A DNA stretch of 64,000 bases. Origin: Robinsoniella peoriensis (GTDB lineage: Bacteria > Bacillota > Clostridia > Lachnospirales > Lachnospiraceae). Every line of letters begins with the position of its first letter. The first letter of the stretch is position 1. Below are positions 8,013 through 16,617 of this stretch, piece after piece. Both the position numbers and the translations under genes were made by a program. The notes below the pieces were generated by a model. It was not told where the DNA came from and did no database searches. It saw nothing but the letters and a program-made list of their open reading frames with translations. The stretch lies in assembly GCF_042680125.1 (NCBI RefSeq), contig NZ_JBHTNY010000017.1; one strand, given 5' to 3'.

Positions 8013-8052
8013 TACCGGAAGGTCCTAAAACCGAGTTTCCGGCCTTCCGGTA
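8013..8052 (-). promoter_or_regulatory. Inverted repeat in the rpiR leader (operator or attenuator)
   Basis: Perfect 10-bp arms taccggaagg (8013-8022) and ccttccggta (8043-8052) are separated by 20 bases and end only a few bases before the rpiR ribosome site. No T run follows on either strand at the right place, so an RpiR operator or a translation-affecting hairpin is more likely than a simple terminator. Confidence 0.5.
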
Positions 8053-8089
8053 TTTATTTAAATTTTCTATCCTATACTAATCATAAATT

Positions 8090-8779
8090 CTAATCTACAA
8101 ACTTTATAATTTCTGATATATCGGAAATGATTTTATCATGGGTGATCTCTTCAATTCCTTCGTTTCCGTAAGGATTGATTAACACACAATTCATTTCCAC
8201 TTTTGCGGCCCCTATCACATCGTCATAATAATTGTCTCCGACGTACAGAGATTCTTTGGCACTGGTATTCCCTTGCTCAAAAGCCGCTTCAAAAATTTCT
8301 TTTTCCGGTTTTTCAACTCCCATTTCCGAAGAAATTACCACCGTGTCTAATAAATCCAGTAATTGATTTTCCTCCAGAACTTTCCTGCAGGTACGATCCC
8401 AGTTAGAAATCAATCCCGTTTTTATCCCTTTTCGTTTCAACTCTTTCAAAACCCCCAGTGCACTGGGAATTTGTTTCCAACCTGCCGATTCTTTTGACCG
8501 AATCTCTTTAAACCTCTGGTAAACCTCCATAATATTAAGCCGGACATCTAAAAAATAATTCAGATTTCCAATATACCAGGGCATATAGCAAGTCTCATCC
8601 GTCCCCAATACATGGGGATACTCTTTCATAAACAGCTTATCTGTCAGATGATAAGCCTTGTGAATCCGGTTCTCAGACCGGTCAATCTGAAACTCCTTTA
8701 ATACTTTTTGATACAGCGAACTTCTGGATGGTTCAACCAGAGTCATTCCCAGATCAAACCAAACATAATGATATCTCAT
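8090..8779 (-). CDS. HAD-superfamily hydrolase
   Basis: This 229-residue HAD protein shows motif I WFDLGMTLV (nucleophile D9), motif II LISNWDRT, the motif III lysine in EKPEKEIFEAAF, and motif IV GDNYYDDVIGA. A helical cap lies between motifs I and II (about residues 15-100), placing it in subfamily I. The second Asp of the usual DxD motif is Gly (DLG), which removes the general acid/base of phosphatase members, so plain phosphatase activity is doubtful. The ATG is preceded by AAAGGAG. The gene stands alone between two transport operons with its own predicted promoter. The substrate is unknown. Confidence 0.82.
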   Translation of the reverse strand: MRYHYVWFDLGMTLVEPSRSSLYQKVLKEFQIDRSENRIHKAYHLTDKLFMKEYPHVLGTDETCYMPWYIGNLNYFLDVRLNIMEVYQRFKEIRSKESAGWKQIPSALGVLKELKRKGIKTGLISNWDRTCRKVLEENQLLDLLDTVVISSEMGVEKPEKEIFEAAFEQGNTSAKESLYVGDNYYDDVIGAAKVEMNCVLINPYGNEGIEEITHDKIISDISEIIKFVD

Positions 8780-8863
8780 TCATTCTGCCGCTCCTTTCTG
8801 TAGCCTAAACTTCAATTTCGTGATTATGAATTATTTCCTACAGTTTAATAATATAAATGATAT

Positions 8864-8892
8864 TTATCATGCCTTTATCAGAATAATGTAAA
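8864..8892 (-). promoter_or_regulatory. Candidate promoter of the HAD gene with overlapping palindrome
   Basis: On the minus strand TTTACA (8887-8892) and TGATAA (8864-8869) are 17 bases apart, 85 bases before the HAD start. The -10 box overlaps an inverted repeat atgata-tt-tatcat (8857-8870), a possible repressor site. The rest of the 8780-9074 interval is AT-rich with nothing else recognised. Confidence 0.4.
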
Positions 8893-9074
8893 GTTTTTGT
8901 GAAATAGTTTTGTGAATAGTTGGACAGTAACCCTGCAGATTACCATCGATGTCATATATTACATTATTTCAGAATATGTATTTTGATACTGGCATGGTAG
9001 AAATGAAGTTTAGGTTCATTTTTTTCAGTCTCATTATAATACAGGAACTTGTTCAATGCAAATCCATATACATC

Positions 9075-9100
9075 AAAAAAAGCCCTCCACGGGCTTTTTT
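9075..9100. terminator. Bidirectional-looking terminator after the methyltransferase/transport operon
   Basis: The hairpin aaaaaagccc-tccac-gggctttttt lies just past the stop codon of the last ATPase gene. On the minus strand the stem is followed by seven T residues. It marks the end of the six-gene operon. Confidence 0.9.
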
Positions 9101-9102
9101 AA

Positions 9103-9858
9103 TTACAGTACAGAATCAATTAAAATCTTTGTATATTCCTGCTTTGGGTGCATAATCACTTCATCCGGGGTACCTTCCTCCACGATTGTTCCTTCGTACA
9201 TCACTAGCACATGATCGCAAAAATTCTGTACAAGTGCCAAGTCATGACATATCAGAATAATGGATAGTCCCATTTCTTTTCTTAACTTTTGAAGCAGCAA
9301 TATGATCTGCGACTGCACGGTCACATCGAGAGCGCTGGTTGCTTCATCACAAATGAGCAGGTGGGGATTTACTGCCAAAGCCCTTGCAATAGCTGCGCGC
9401 TGGCATTGGCCGCCACTAACTTCATGGGGATAGCGGCCTGCAAATTTCTCCTCTAATTCAACCATGGCAAGAAGTTCCTGCATCCTCTTTCCGGCTTCTT
9501 TCTTGTTCATCCCCTGGTTTCTCATGCTCTCCATGATGCCGTCGCTCAGACTGCATCTTGGGTCAAACGACTCCTGGGGTGTCTGAAATACCATCTGCAC
9601 GTTTTGGTACAATTCTCTTAATTGTTTTTTTCTGCCTCCCACCATCTCCTGGCCATACAAAAGAATGCTTCCGGAATCCGGTTCTGCCAAGCGGGTGATA
9701 AGCCTGGCTAAAGTACTTTTTCCACAGCCACTCTCCCCTACAATGCCCAGGCAGGATCCCTTATTCACGATAAAACTAACATCATTTACAGCTGGATATG
9801 CTTTTTTCGCCTTGTAAAATGTTTTTTTTAAATTTTTTATTTCCAGAATTTTTTCCAT
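9103..9858 (-). CDS. Nickel/peptide-type ABC transporter ATPase, NikE/CntF/DppF-like
   Basis: This 251-residue ATPase has Walker A GESGCGKST (about 41-49), the signature VSGGQCQR and Walker B LICDEATSALD. It stops soon after the H-loop, with HPKQEYTKILIDSVL and without the C-terminal Cys extension of OppF/DppF. That short form is characteristic of the nickel and metallophore importers (NikE, CntF). The ATG has AGAGG upstream and starts 3 bases after the stop of the other ATPase gene. It works as a heterodimer with the 9862-10647 product. The substrate class is inferred from length and operon content, not proven. Confidence 0.85.
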   Translation of the reverse strand: MEKILEIKNLKKTFYKAKKAYPAVNDVSFIVNKGSCLGIVGESGCGKSTLARLITRLAEPDSGSILLYGQEMVGGRKKQLRELYQNVQMVFQTPQESFDPRCSLSDGIMESMRNQGMNKKEAGKRMQELLAMVELEEKFAGRYPHEVSGGQCQRAAIARALAVNPHLLICDEATSALDVTVQSQIILLLQKLRKEMGLSIILICHDLALVQNFCDHVLVMYEGTIVEEGTPDEVIMHPKQEYTKILIDSVL

Positions 9859-9861
9859 ACA

Positions 9862-10647
9862 CTAACCTCTGTAAATTCGCAGCACAGCACTGATTAAATT
9901 ACGGGTATATTGTTCCTGCGGGTGGTGAATCACTTGTTTTGTGTCTCCGTATTCTACCAATCTGCCCTGATACATTACAGCCACTTTATCAGCCATATAT
10001 TCCACCACCCCTATATTGTGGGTGACAATGACAATCGTCGTGCCGAACAGTTCCCTCATCTTCATCATCTCCCGAACCACCTGGGCCTGAACCGTAACAT
10101 CAAGGGCACTGGTGGGTTCATCACAAAAGAGAAGTTCAGGCCGCAGAATCATAGCCATCATAATTCCTACTCTCTGGTTCATGCCTCCGGACAATTCAAA
10201 AGGATAGCTTTTTAAAATCCGCTCTCCGTCCGATAGTTTCATTTTATCAAACAGTTCCATTGCTCTTTCTTTGATTTCCTGCCTGGATATCTTCTCGTGC
10301 TGAAGAACTGCCTCGTAAAGCTGGGATTCTATTGTGCGGATCGGACAAAGAGATGCGCCGGTATTCTGGAAAATCATACCCATTTCCGGACCACGCAGCT
10401 TACGGAGTTCATCACCCTTAAGTGCTGTAACATTCTTGTCTTTATACAAAATACCGCCTCCGGTTACAGCTCCATCACTACCTAACAGCCCCATGGCAGC
10501 TTTAATTAAAGTACTTTTCCCACTGCCGCTTTCTCCTACAATCCCAAGAATCTGTCCGCGCTCAAGAGTTAAACTGACATCTTCCAGCACCGGCTTGCCC
10601 GTGTAGCACACCTGCAGATGCTCCACTGCTAAAATCTGCTGACCCAT
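9862..10647 (-). CDS. Nickel/peptide-type ABC transporter ATPase, NikD/CntD/DppD-like
   Basis: This 261-residue ATPase carries GESGSGKST (about residues 38-46), the signature LSGGMNQR and LLFCDEPTSALD. Like its partner it lacks the long C-terminal extension of OppD proteins. The second ATG (10647) is chosen: GAAAGG lies 9 bases before it, whereas it abuts the first ATG (10656) directly. It is the fifth gene of the operon that starts with the tandem methyltransferase. With the 9103-9858 product it would energise the two permeases. Confidence 0.85.
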   Translation of the reverse strand: MGQQILAVEHLQVCYTGKPVLEDVSLTLERGQILGIVGESGSGKSTLIKAAMGLLGSDGAVTGGGILYKDKNVTALKGDELRKLRGPEMGMIFQNTGASLCPIRTIESQLYEAVLQHEKISRQEIKERAMELFDKMKLSDGERILKSYPFELSGGMNQRVGIMMAMILRPELLFCDEPTSALDVTVQAQVVREMMKMRELFGTTIVIVTHNIGVVEYMADKVAVMYQGRLVEYGDTKQVIHHPQEQYTRNLISAVLRIYRG

Positions 10648-10671
10648 GTCGCCCATCCTTTCATGTTAAAA

Positions 10672-12306
10672 TTAATTTTTGTCAAGATCTACTGTGATTT
10701 CATAGTAATCACAGGGATGTGCCTCCAGTCCGGTTACTCCTTTACCGGATACCATTGACATTTTCAGATGAGAAGCAAAAATGAATGCATTGTCATCCAG
10801 AATTGTCTGTGTCATCTTTGTAGCCAGTTTCGACCTCTCATCTAAATCAAAAGTTGATTTCATTTTATTTTCCAGTTCCTGCAGTTTGTCACTGTGATAA
10901 CCTCCGCGGTTCTTGGAAGATTCATCCAGGCAATGGGTGGTGAAGAAATATTCCGGATCTCCGGTTGGAGCACATACAAACGCCCCCGCATAAATATCCC
11001 AGTCTCCACTGTCCAGGAAACTCTGGAAATCCGCAGAACAGTTCACGTCCACCTTAATGCCGATATCCTTCAGTGTAGCCTGCACGGATTCCGCCAGAAG
11101 AGGGAGTTCCTGTCGGCTTGGATAAGTCACCCAGCGAATTGTGAGATTCTCACCTTCCTTATCTACATATCCGTCTCCATCACTGTCCACCCATCCTGCT
11201 TCTGTTAATAATTTTTTAGCTTCTTCAGGCTGGTATTCAGGAGCCGTTACCGTATTATCACCAAACGTAAAGCTTGTGGGGAATGGACCCACCGCCGCCG
11301 TTCCATTTCCATCAAGAAGTGTTTTCGTGAAGTTTTCTTTATCAATTGACATGGCAATTGCTTCTCTCACTTTCTCATCCTGAAGCGCCGGCGTGTCATA
11401 ATTTATCTGTCCGAAAAAAGATCGGGAGGTCTCTACGGATGAGATACTGTAGGGCTCTTCCGAAAACAGGGGCAGACTGGCATAGGGCAGACCATAAGCA
11501 GCATCAAGTTCGCCGGACTGCATAGCCATAGTCATGGTATCGCCGTCCGATATTGTCTTAACATAAATGGTATCAAGCTTTGGCTCTCCATCCCAGTAAT
11601 TTTCATTTTTAACTAAAGTAAGACCTGCGTCAGTTTTTACCTCTTTCGCAATATAGGGTCCGGTTCCTGCTACATTTCCATCATCCGTAACACCGGCCTC
11701 CATATCAACAATACATCCATACGGATCTGAAAGATAGTTAATCAATGCCGGAACCGGTTCTTCTGTGATAATAGTCAGAACTTGACCATCTGCCGTAATT
11801 TCTTTTATTTTTAAATCGCCTTTTGCTCTTTCGTGCACGCTCACCAGATCATCCAGACATTCTTTTACAGCCTGGGCATCCAGCTTGCGTCCACTGGAAA
11901 AGGATACGTTATCTCTCAATGTAATTTTCCAGGTATTCTCATTTAATAATTCATATTCTGTGGCAAGCCACGGCTCCACTTCCATCTTACTGGAATACCG
12001 GAACAAGGTCTCCCCTATACCATAGCGGATACATGCCCATCCGGAATAGCCATTGTGTGGATTTACATCTGATTCATCGTTTTCTGCATTGAATGTTGTA
12101 TCTCCATAATAAAATACTTTCTCTCCACCTGATGCAGTTGTGTTATTAACTTCCGGATCTGTTTTTGTATCTGTTTTTGTATCTGTTATCGTATCTGTTT
12201 TTCCTTCAGTGTTATCTCCTCCACATCCGGATATCCCTGCTGCTGTCATGAAAATTGACAGAATAACAACGCCTAACTTCTTATTAAATAATCTTTTATT
12301 ACACAT
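10672..12306 (-). CDS. Substrate-binding lipoprotein of SBP family 5, NikA/CntA-like
   Basis: This 544-residue lipoprotein has the signal VVILSIFMTAAGISGC (Cys about 28), then a Thr/Asp-rich linker containing a TDTK-type repeat encoded by a tandem DNA repeat near 12162-12190, then the binding domain. The opening (GIGETLFRYSSKMEVEPWLA, TWKITLRDNVSFSSG) and SSVETSRSFFGQINY resemble the NikA/CntA branch, which binds nickel or metal-metallophore complexes, more than classical DppA. The ATG follows AAAAGGAG. It sits between the permease and ATPase genes. Ligand assignment is by resemblance from memory and needs a profile search. Confidence 0.85.
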   Translation of the reverse strand: MCNKRLFNKKLGVVILSIFMTAAGISGCGGDNTEGKTDTITDTKTDTKTDPEVNNTTASGGEKVFYYGDTTFNAENDESDVNPHNGYSGWACIRYGIGETLFRYSSKMEVEPWLATEYELLNENTWKITLRDNVSFSSGRKLDAQAVKECLDDLVSVHERAKGDLKIKEITADGQVLTIITEEPVPALINYLSDPYGCIVDMEAGVTDDGNVAGTGPYIAKEVKTDAGLTLVKNENYWDGEPKLDTIYVKTISDGDTMTMAMQSGELDAAYGLPYASLPLFSEEPYSISSVETSRSFFGQINYDTPALQDEKVREAIAMSIDKENFTKTLLDGNGTAAVGPFPTSFTFGDNTVTAPEYQPEEAKKLLTEAGWVDSDGDGYVDKEGENLTIRWVTYPSRQELPLLAESVQATLKDIGIKVDVNCSADFQSFLDSGDWDIYAGAFVCAPTGDPEYFFTTHCLDESSKNRGGYHSDKLQELENKMKSTFDLDERSKLATKMTQTILDDNAFIFASHLKMSMVSGKGVTGLEAHPCDYYEITVDLDKN

Positions 12307-12327
12307 ACTTTTACTCCTTTTCTCTGC

Positions 12328-13152
12328 CTATCTTTTATTTTTACGAGGATCCATTACATCCCGTACTGTGTCACCTAATAAGTTAAATAACATAACTGTT
12401 ACAAAAATCGCAAAACCTGGTGCAAGTATTACCCACGGAGCAGTCTGAAGCATACTTCTTCCATTACTCATCATGGAACCCCACTCTGCAATTGGCGGAA
12501 CTGCTCCCAGTCCAAGGAAGGATAAACCTGCTATCTCCATTATCATAGTTCCAATATCCAGTACACCGGTAATCAGGATAGGTCCTGCTATATTAGGCAG
12601 CATATGCTTTATAATTATTTTCCCTGAGCCGGAACCAGATAATCGCGCAGCTGCAATAAATGGCGCTTCTTTAATAGTCATTACCTGGCTCCTTGCAATT
12701 CTGGCATATTTCGGCCATGATATACATGCCAGTGCAACTACCGCATTCATTACACCGCCTCCTGTTACGCCTGCGACAGCGATAGCAAAAACCATCCCCG
12801 GAAATGCCAGAAAAACATCTGATATTCTCATTAGAACCGTATCCGGTTTTCCCCCTTTATAACCACAAAAAATCCCGATAACAGTTCCCACAGCCATAAT
12901 GATCAATACCAGCAGCAGAGAAGAAAAGATTGTTGTTTGCCCTCCCACAATTACCCTGGAAAACATATCTCTGCCATAACGGTCTGTCCCAAACAAATAT
13001 GCCCCGCCAGGTGGATGAAGCGCGTTTTTCAAATCCTGTGAATAAGGATCATAGGGCACAATCTGTTCCGCAAAAATCACAGCCAGAAGCAGGAGTCCGA
13101 CTAATACTGTTAAAATAATACATTTTTGTTTGGTATAGTCTTTTCTAACCAT
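12328..13152 (-). CDS. ABC transporter permease, NikC/CntC/DppC-like
   Basis: This 274-residue permease has the DppC-branch segment YLFGTDRYGRDMFSRVIVGG after the first membrane helix. Its EAA-type coupling loop is PFIAAARLSGSGSGKIIIKH, and the C-terminus ends FNLLGDTVRDVMDPR. The start is the ATG at 13152, which shares one base with the stop of the upstream permease (TAATG) and has AGGAGG inside that gene; the 15 extra upstream codons would overlap needlessly. It forms the channel with the 13152-14096 product. Confidence 0.88.
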   Translation of the reverse strand: MVRKDYTKQKCIILTVLVGLLLLAVIFAEQIVPYDPYSQDLKNALHPPGGAYLFGTDRYGRDMFSRVIVGGQTTIFSSLLLVLIIMAVGTVIGIFCGYKGGKPDTVLMRISDVFLAFPGMVFAIAVAGVTGGGVMNAVVALACISWPKYARIARSQVMTIKEAPFIAAARLSGSGSGKIIIKHMLPNIAGPILITGVLDIGTMIMEIAGLSFLGLGAVPPIAEWGSMMSNGRSMLQTAPWVILAPGFAIFVTVMLFNLLGDTVRDVMDPRKNKR

Positions 13153-14096
13153 TAGGATTCCTCCTGACCTATCCGGATTCTTGGATCCAGATAACAATAA
13201 AGAAGATCCGTGACAAGATTCACCATCACATAGATAACAGCCATCCAGATTACATAAGCCTGAATTACCGGATAATCACGCATAGTTATAGCATCTACTG
13301 CCATTTTCCCTACGCCGTCCCACATAAATATGGACTCAACAATAGCAGTACCTCCAAGCAGGGAACCAATGGATAACGCCAAAAGCGTTACTATAGTCAG
13401 CATAGATGCTTTCAGTACACTAAAATAGAGAATTTTACTCTCCTGCACACCACGTGCGCGGGCTCCCTGCACATAATCTTTATTCAGTTCCTCCAATACA
13501 GTAACCCGTACCTGCCTGGTATATTTTGCTGCCATTGCAAGAGCCAGGGTCAGTGTAGGCAGTATAATACTCTTCCATCCCTGAGAATTTCCCATAACAG
13601 GAAACCATCCAAGTTTTAGGGCGAATAGATATATTAGCAGCAAAGATACAAAAAAGTTTGGGAGAGAATTGCCGATAAAGCTCAAAAAACGTATCAGATA
13701 ATCCAGGAAACGGTTTTGGTTTACAGCAGATAAGATCCCTAATGGAATGGAAATCAAAACCGTCAGTAAAACGGCAGTAAATGCCAACGCAATCGTTGCA
13801 GGAAGCTTTGATATAAAAGTTGTAAATACCGGCTGTCCCGATACGAAAGATTTTCCCATATCTCCTGTCAGAACACCCTTAAGCCAAACCACATACTGCT
13901 CAGGCAGTGGTTTATTCAGTCCTAGTTCCTCTCTTATAGCAGTTTTTTCAGCCTCAGACATGGAACCACCTGTATTCTGTTCCTTTACATCTACTGCATC
14001 CATGGCAGATGTCTGCATCAAAACAAAAGAAAGTAATGTAATACCGATCAGAATTGGAATCAACTGCAATAACCTTACTACAATATACTTTTTCAT
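13152..14096 (-). CDS. ABC transporter permease, NikB/CntB/DppB-like
   Basis: This 314-residue permease starts MKKYIVVRLLQLIPILIGIT and carries LNKPLPEQYVVWLKGVLTGD in the first extracytoplasmic loop, both standard in NikB/DppB. The coupling loop is DYVQGARARGVQESKILYFS, and the end YCYLDPRIRIG is the family signature. A ribosome site (AAGGAATGAGGAG) precedes the ATG. It is the second gene of the operon, 38 bases after the tandem methyltransferase stop. Confidence 0.88.
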   Translation of the reverse strand: MKKYIVVRLLQLIPILIGITLLSFVLMQTSAMDAVDVKEQNTGGSMSEAEKTAIREELGLNKPLPEQYVVWLKGVLTGDMGKSFVSGQPVFTTFISKLPATIALAFTAVLLTVLISIPLGILSAVNQNRFLDYLIRFLSFIGNSLPNFFVSLLLIYLFALKLGWFPVMGNSQGWKSIILPTLTLALAMAAKYTRQVRVTVLEELNKDYVQGARARGVQESKILYFSVLKASMLTIVTLLALSIGSLLGGTAIVESIFMWDGVGKMAVDAITMRDYPVIQAYVIWMAVIYVMVNLVTDLLYCYLDPRIRIGQEES

Positions 14097-14134
14097 CTCC
14101 TCATTCCTTTATGTAATATATATTTTTTATGGAC

Positions 14135-15661
14135 TTACTCACTCTTCCTTCCACATATCATGAAAATTGGTGTGGGGTTAAAAAACTCATCTTTCTCTAT
14201 ATAAATTCTCCTGCCAATTCCCAGATCAATGGAAATCTCCTCAAACCCCATCTGTCCCAGAGTTTCAACATCCCATGCCGGACGTATACAGGAACTTATA
14301 GGAAGCTGACGTTTTATCTTCTCACACTCCTGCATCATTTCATCTCCAAGTGTATGGTGGGCATGGTTTTCGGGCAATTCCGCATAATCTGCAAAATTGC
14401 TGGCACCGTAGTTGGCATCAAAATTCAAAAGTACACCACCCTTCTTCAAAACCCTATTCCATTCCGAATATGCCGTCTTAACATGGGGTAGCGTCCAAGT
14501 TAGATTTCTTGATATCACAACGTCAAAGCTTTGATCTTTAAACTCCAGTTTTTCTGCATCCATAACCAGAAAATTACAGAAAATATTTTCTTCTTCTGCA
14601 AGGGATTTGGAATTAACAATCATCTGAGGAGTTAAATCTGTTCCTGTCACCTCATGGCCCTTTTTAGCCAGAAGGATGGAGAAGAAACCGGAACCACATC
14701 CTACATCCAGAATATTTAGTTTTTTTCCTTCCGGGAGCTTTTTCTCTATTTCCCTCAGCCAGCGGTATGCGAGAGGACTGTTCAGTTCTCTCCTCCTCTG
14801 CATCATGAAACTCTCGCTGCGCTTTGACCAATATTCTGTAATTCTCTCTTTTCTGTTATCAGAATTTTTATTAATTCTGCCGTAAGCATATACTTCGCGG
14901 TCCCCTTTCCGTCCATTTATCATAAACATAGGCGTGGAACCATAGTTCAGTTTTTCCTCCTGACTCCACACTCTCTTCCAGACTGAGTTATCTGTATATA
15001 TATCCTCAAATCCCGTTTTATTCAATACTTCCACATCCCATTCCGGACGCTTTCTGGCAGAAAGAGGCATCTGAAGGGCAATCTGCTCCATGGTGTCAAT
15101 ATCGGTACAAAGATAGTGATCATCCAGCTTCATCTGCTCCACAATCTTTCTGTCCTTCTCATAAGCTTCTCTCTTTTTTTCATCAAAGAGATACCCGTAC
15201 CAATTGGCATCAAAATTCAGCATCTTCCCGCCAGATTTCAGTACCCGGAACCATTCCCTGTAAGCCTGTTCCGGCTGTTCCAGATTCCATGTAAGATTTC
15301 TGGAAATCACCACATCAAACGTATTGTCTTCAAACTCCAGCTTTTGGGCATCCATTCTATAAAAATGAACTCTGTCACACAAATTTCCAACATTTTCAGC
15401 AGCCTTCTCAAGCATCTCAATTGTGTAATCCACAGCAGTAACCCGATAACCGGCCTCCGCCAGAATTACCGAAAAAAATCCCGGACCAGTTCCAACATCA
15501 AGAATCTTAATTTCCTCCTTTGGAATCTCCGGAAATTCCGATACCAGTAATTTCAGCCAGGACTCCTTCTGCGTCCCTTCCAGTTCTTTGTGATTCACCT
15601 CTGAATACCCTTCTGTACGGGTGCTCCAGTATTCCTCTATTTTATCCAATAGTTTTTCCAT
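14135..15661 (-). CDS. Tandem two-domain class I SAM-dependent methyltransferase
   Basis: This 508-residue protein consists of two similar methyltransferase modules, about 1-250 and 260-508. Each opens with a short EYWS-R-E-Y/F segment and carries a motif I (ILDVGTGPGFFSVILAEAGY and ILDVGCGSGFFSILLAKKGH), an acidic motif II (VDYTIEML, TDLTPQMI) and the distinctive ISRNLTW segment followed by a GG-LLNFDAN-type strand. Both glycine loops look intact, so both halves could bind SAM. The ATG at 15661 has AAAGGA at 8 bases; the longer frame lacks a site. It is the first gene of the operon with the NikABCDE-like transporter. A role in making or modifying a small metal-binding or imported ligand is plausible but inferred. 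Confidence 0.83.
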   Translation of the reverse strand: MEKLLDKIEEYWSTRTEGYSEVNHKELEGTQKESWLKLLVSEFPEIPKEEIKILDVGTGPGFFSVILAEAGYRVTAVDYTIEMLEKAAENVGNLCDRVHFYRMDAQKLEFEDNTFDVVISRNLTWNLEQPEQAYREWFRVLKSGGKMLNFDANWYGYLFDEKKREAYEKDRKIVEQMKLDDHYLCTDIDTMEQIALQMPLSARKRPEWDVEVLNKTGFEDIYTDNSVWKRVWSQEEKLNYGSTPMFMINGRKGDREVYAYGRINKNSDNRKERITEYWSKRSESFMMQRRRELNSPLAYRWLREIEKKLPEGKKLNILDVGCGSGFFSILLAKKGHEVTGTDLTPQMIVNSKSLAEEENIFCNFLVMDAEKLEFKDQSFDVVISRNLTWTLPHVKTAYSEWNRVLKKGGVLLNFDANYGASNFADYAELPENHAHHTLGDEMMQECEKIKRQLPISSCIRPAWDVETLGQMGFEEISIDLGIGRRIYIEKDEFFNPTPIFMICGRKSE

Positions 15662-15828
15662 AATTTTATCCTTTTCGACAGAATTTCTTTTATTTTTTAC
15701 TTTAGCAGAACAGAAAAATGCCACAAGCCCCATAGGGGGATTTTATCAGTCTATCGAACATTTTTATTTACAGACCTCCTGCCAGGCAATCACAAAGTCA
15801 GCAAACACTTGCGCACCATAATCATTTG

Positions 15829-15843
15829 GCATATACTATATGC
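15829..15843. promoter_or_regulatory. 15-bp perfect palindrome upstream of gntR (candidate operator)
   Basis: The sequence gcatata-c-tatatgc is a perfect palindrome about centred base 15836, 30 bases before the gntR start and within the divergent intergenic region shared with the methyltransferase operon. GntR/HutC regulators bind such short palindromes, so this is a candidate site for autoregulation or control of both units. Confidence 0.45.
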
Positions 15844-15872
15844 AAACAGATAAAAAAAGAAAGAGGACAGTT

Positions 15873-16604
15873 ATGAGCGAACGTTTACCTGCCTATTTAA
15901 AAGTATACCAACAATTAAAAAATGACATCCTGGATGAAAAATATAAAGTTGGGGAAATGATTCCCGTTGAACGCCAGTTAGAAGAAATCTATTCTGTCAG
16001 CAGAATTACCATCCGCAAAGCAGTGGAACTTCTTGCGGAAGAAAACTACGTGGAAGTCCGCCAGGGAAGAGGAACCAGGGTATTGGATTATAAAGCCAGG
16101 CAAAGCCTCAACTGTGTTACCTCTGTTACGGAAACATTACGGAAAAAGGGGTTTACAGTAACCACAAAGAGCATGTATATCGATACCCTGGTACCTCCGG
16201 CTCATGTTTCCCAGATTCTTCAATTAGGGGACAGAGAAAAAGCAGCCAGAGTACAGCGCATACAGCTGGCGGATGGACAGCCTATCGTAATTATGAAAAA
16301 TTATATTCCGGAATCCCTGGTTCCAGGTATTGCCGGCTATTGCAGCCAGTTCTCCGCACTGTACCAGTTTCTGGAGGATACGTATCATATTGAAATTGAT
16401 GAAGCCGCTGATAAAATCTTTGCTAAGAACGCAGAGTTTGAAGAGGCACAAATGCTGGAAGTAGAGGTCGGGGAAGCACTGCTCTGCATTCAGAGGCGCT
16501 GTTCCCAAAGAGGAAAACCAGTCTGTTTTGATGATGTAACCATTATTGGTAAGAAATATGAGCTCTATACTAATATGACCGGCCGGAATAAAAACTCAAT
16601 CTGA
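15873..16604 (+). CDS. GntR-family (HutC/UTRA) transcriptional regulator
   Basis: This 243-residue regulator has an N-terminal GntR winged helix (YLKVYQQLKNDILDEKYKVG, then VSRITIRKAVELLAEENYVE and GRGTRV) and a UTRA effector domain from about residue 80 (VTSVTETLRKKGFTV to the C-terminus), which normally binds a sugar or amino-acid-derived ligand. The ATG at 15873 is preferred because AGAGGA lies just upstream; the ATG at 15840 has none and overlaps the palindrome. It is 13 bases from deoC, so both are co-transcribed, and it is divergent from the methyltransferase operon. The effector is unknown. Confidence 0.87.
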   Translation: MSERLPAYLKVYQQLKNDILDEKYKVGEMIPVERQLEEIYSVSRITIRKAVELLAEENYVEVRQGRGTRVLDYKARQSLNCVTSVTETLRKKGFTVTTKSMYIDTLVPPAHVSQILQLGDREKAARVQRIQLADGQPIVIMKNYIPESLVPGIAGYCSQFSALYQFLEDTYHIEIDEAADKIFAKNAEFEEAQMLEVEVGEALLCIQRRCSQRGKPVCFDDVTIIGKKYELYTNMTGRNKNSI

Positions 16605-16617
16605 AAGGAGTAATCCA

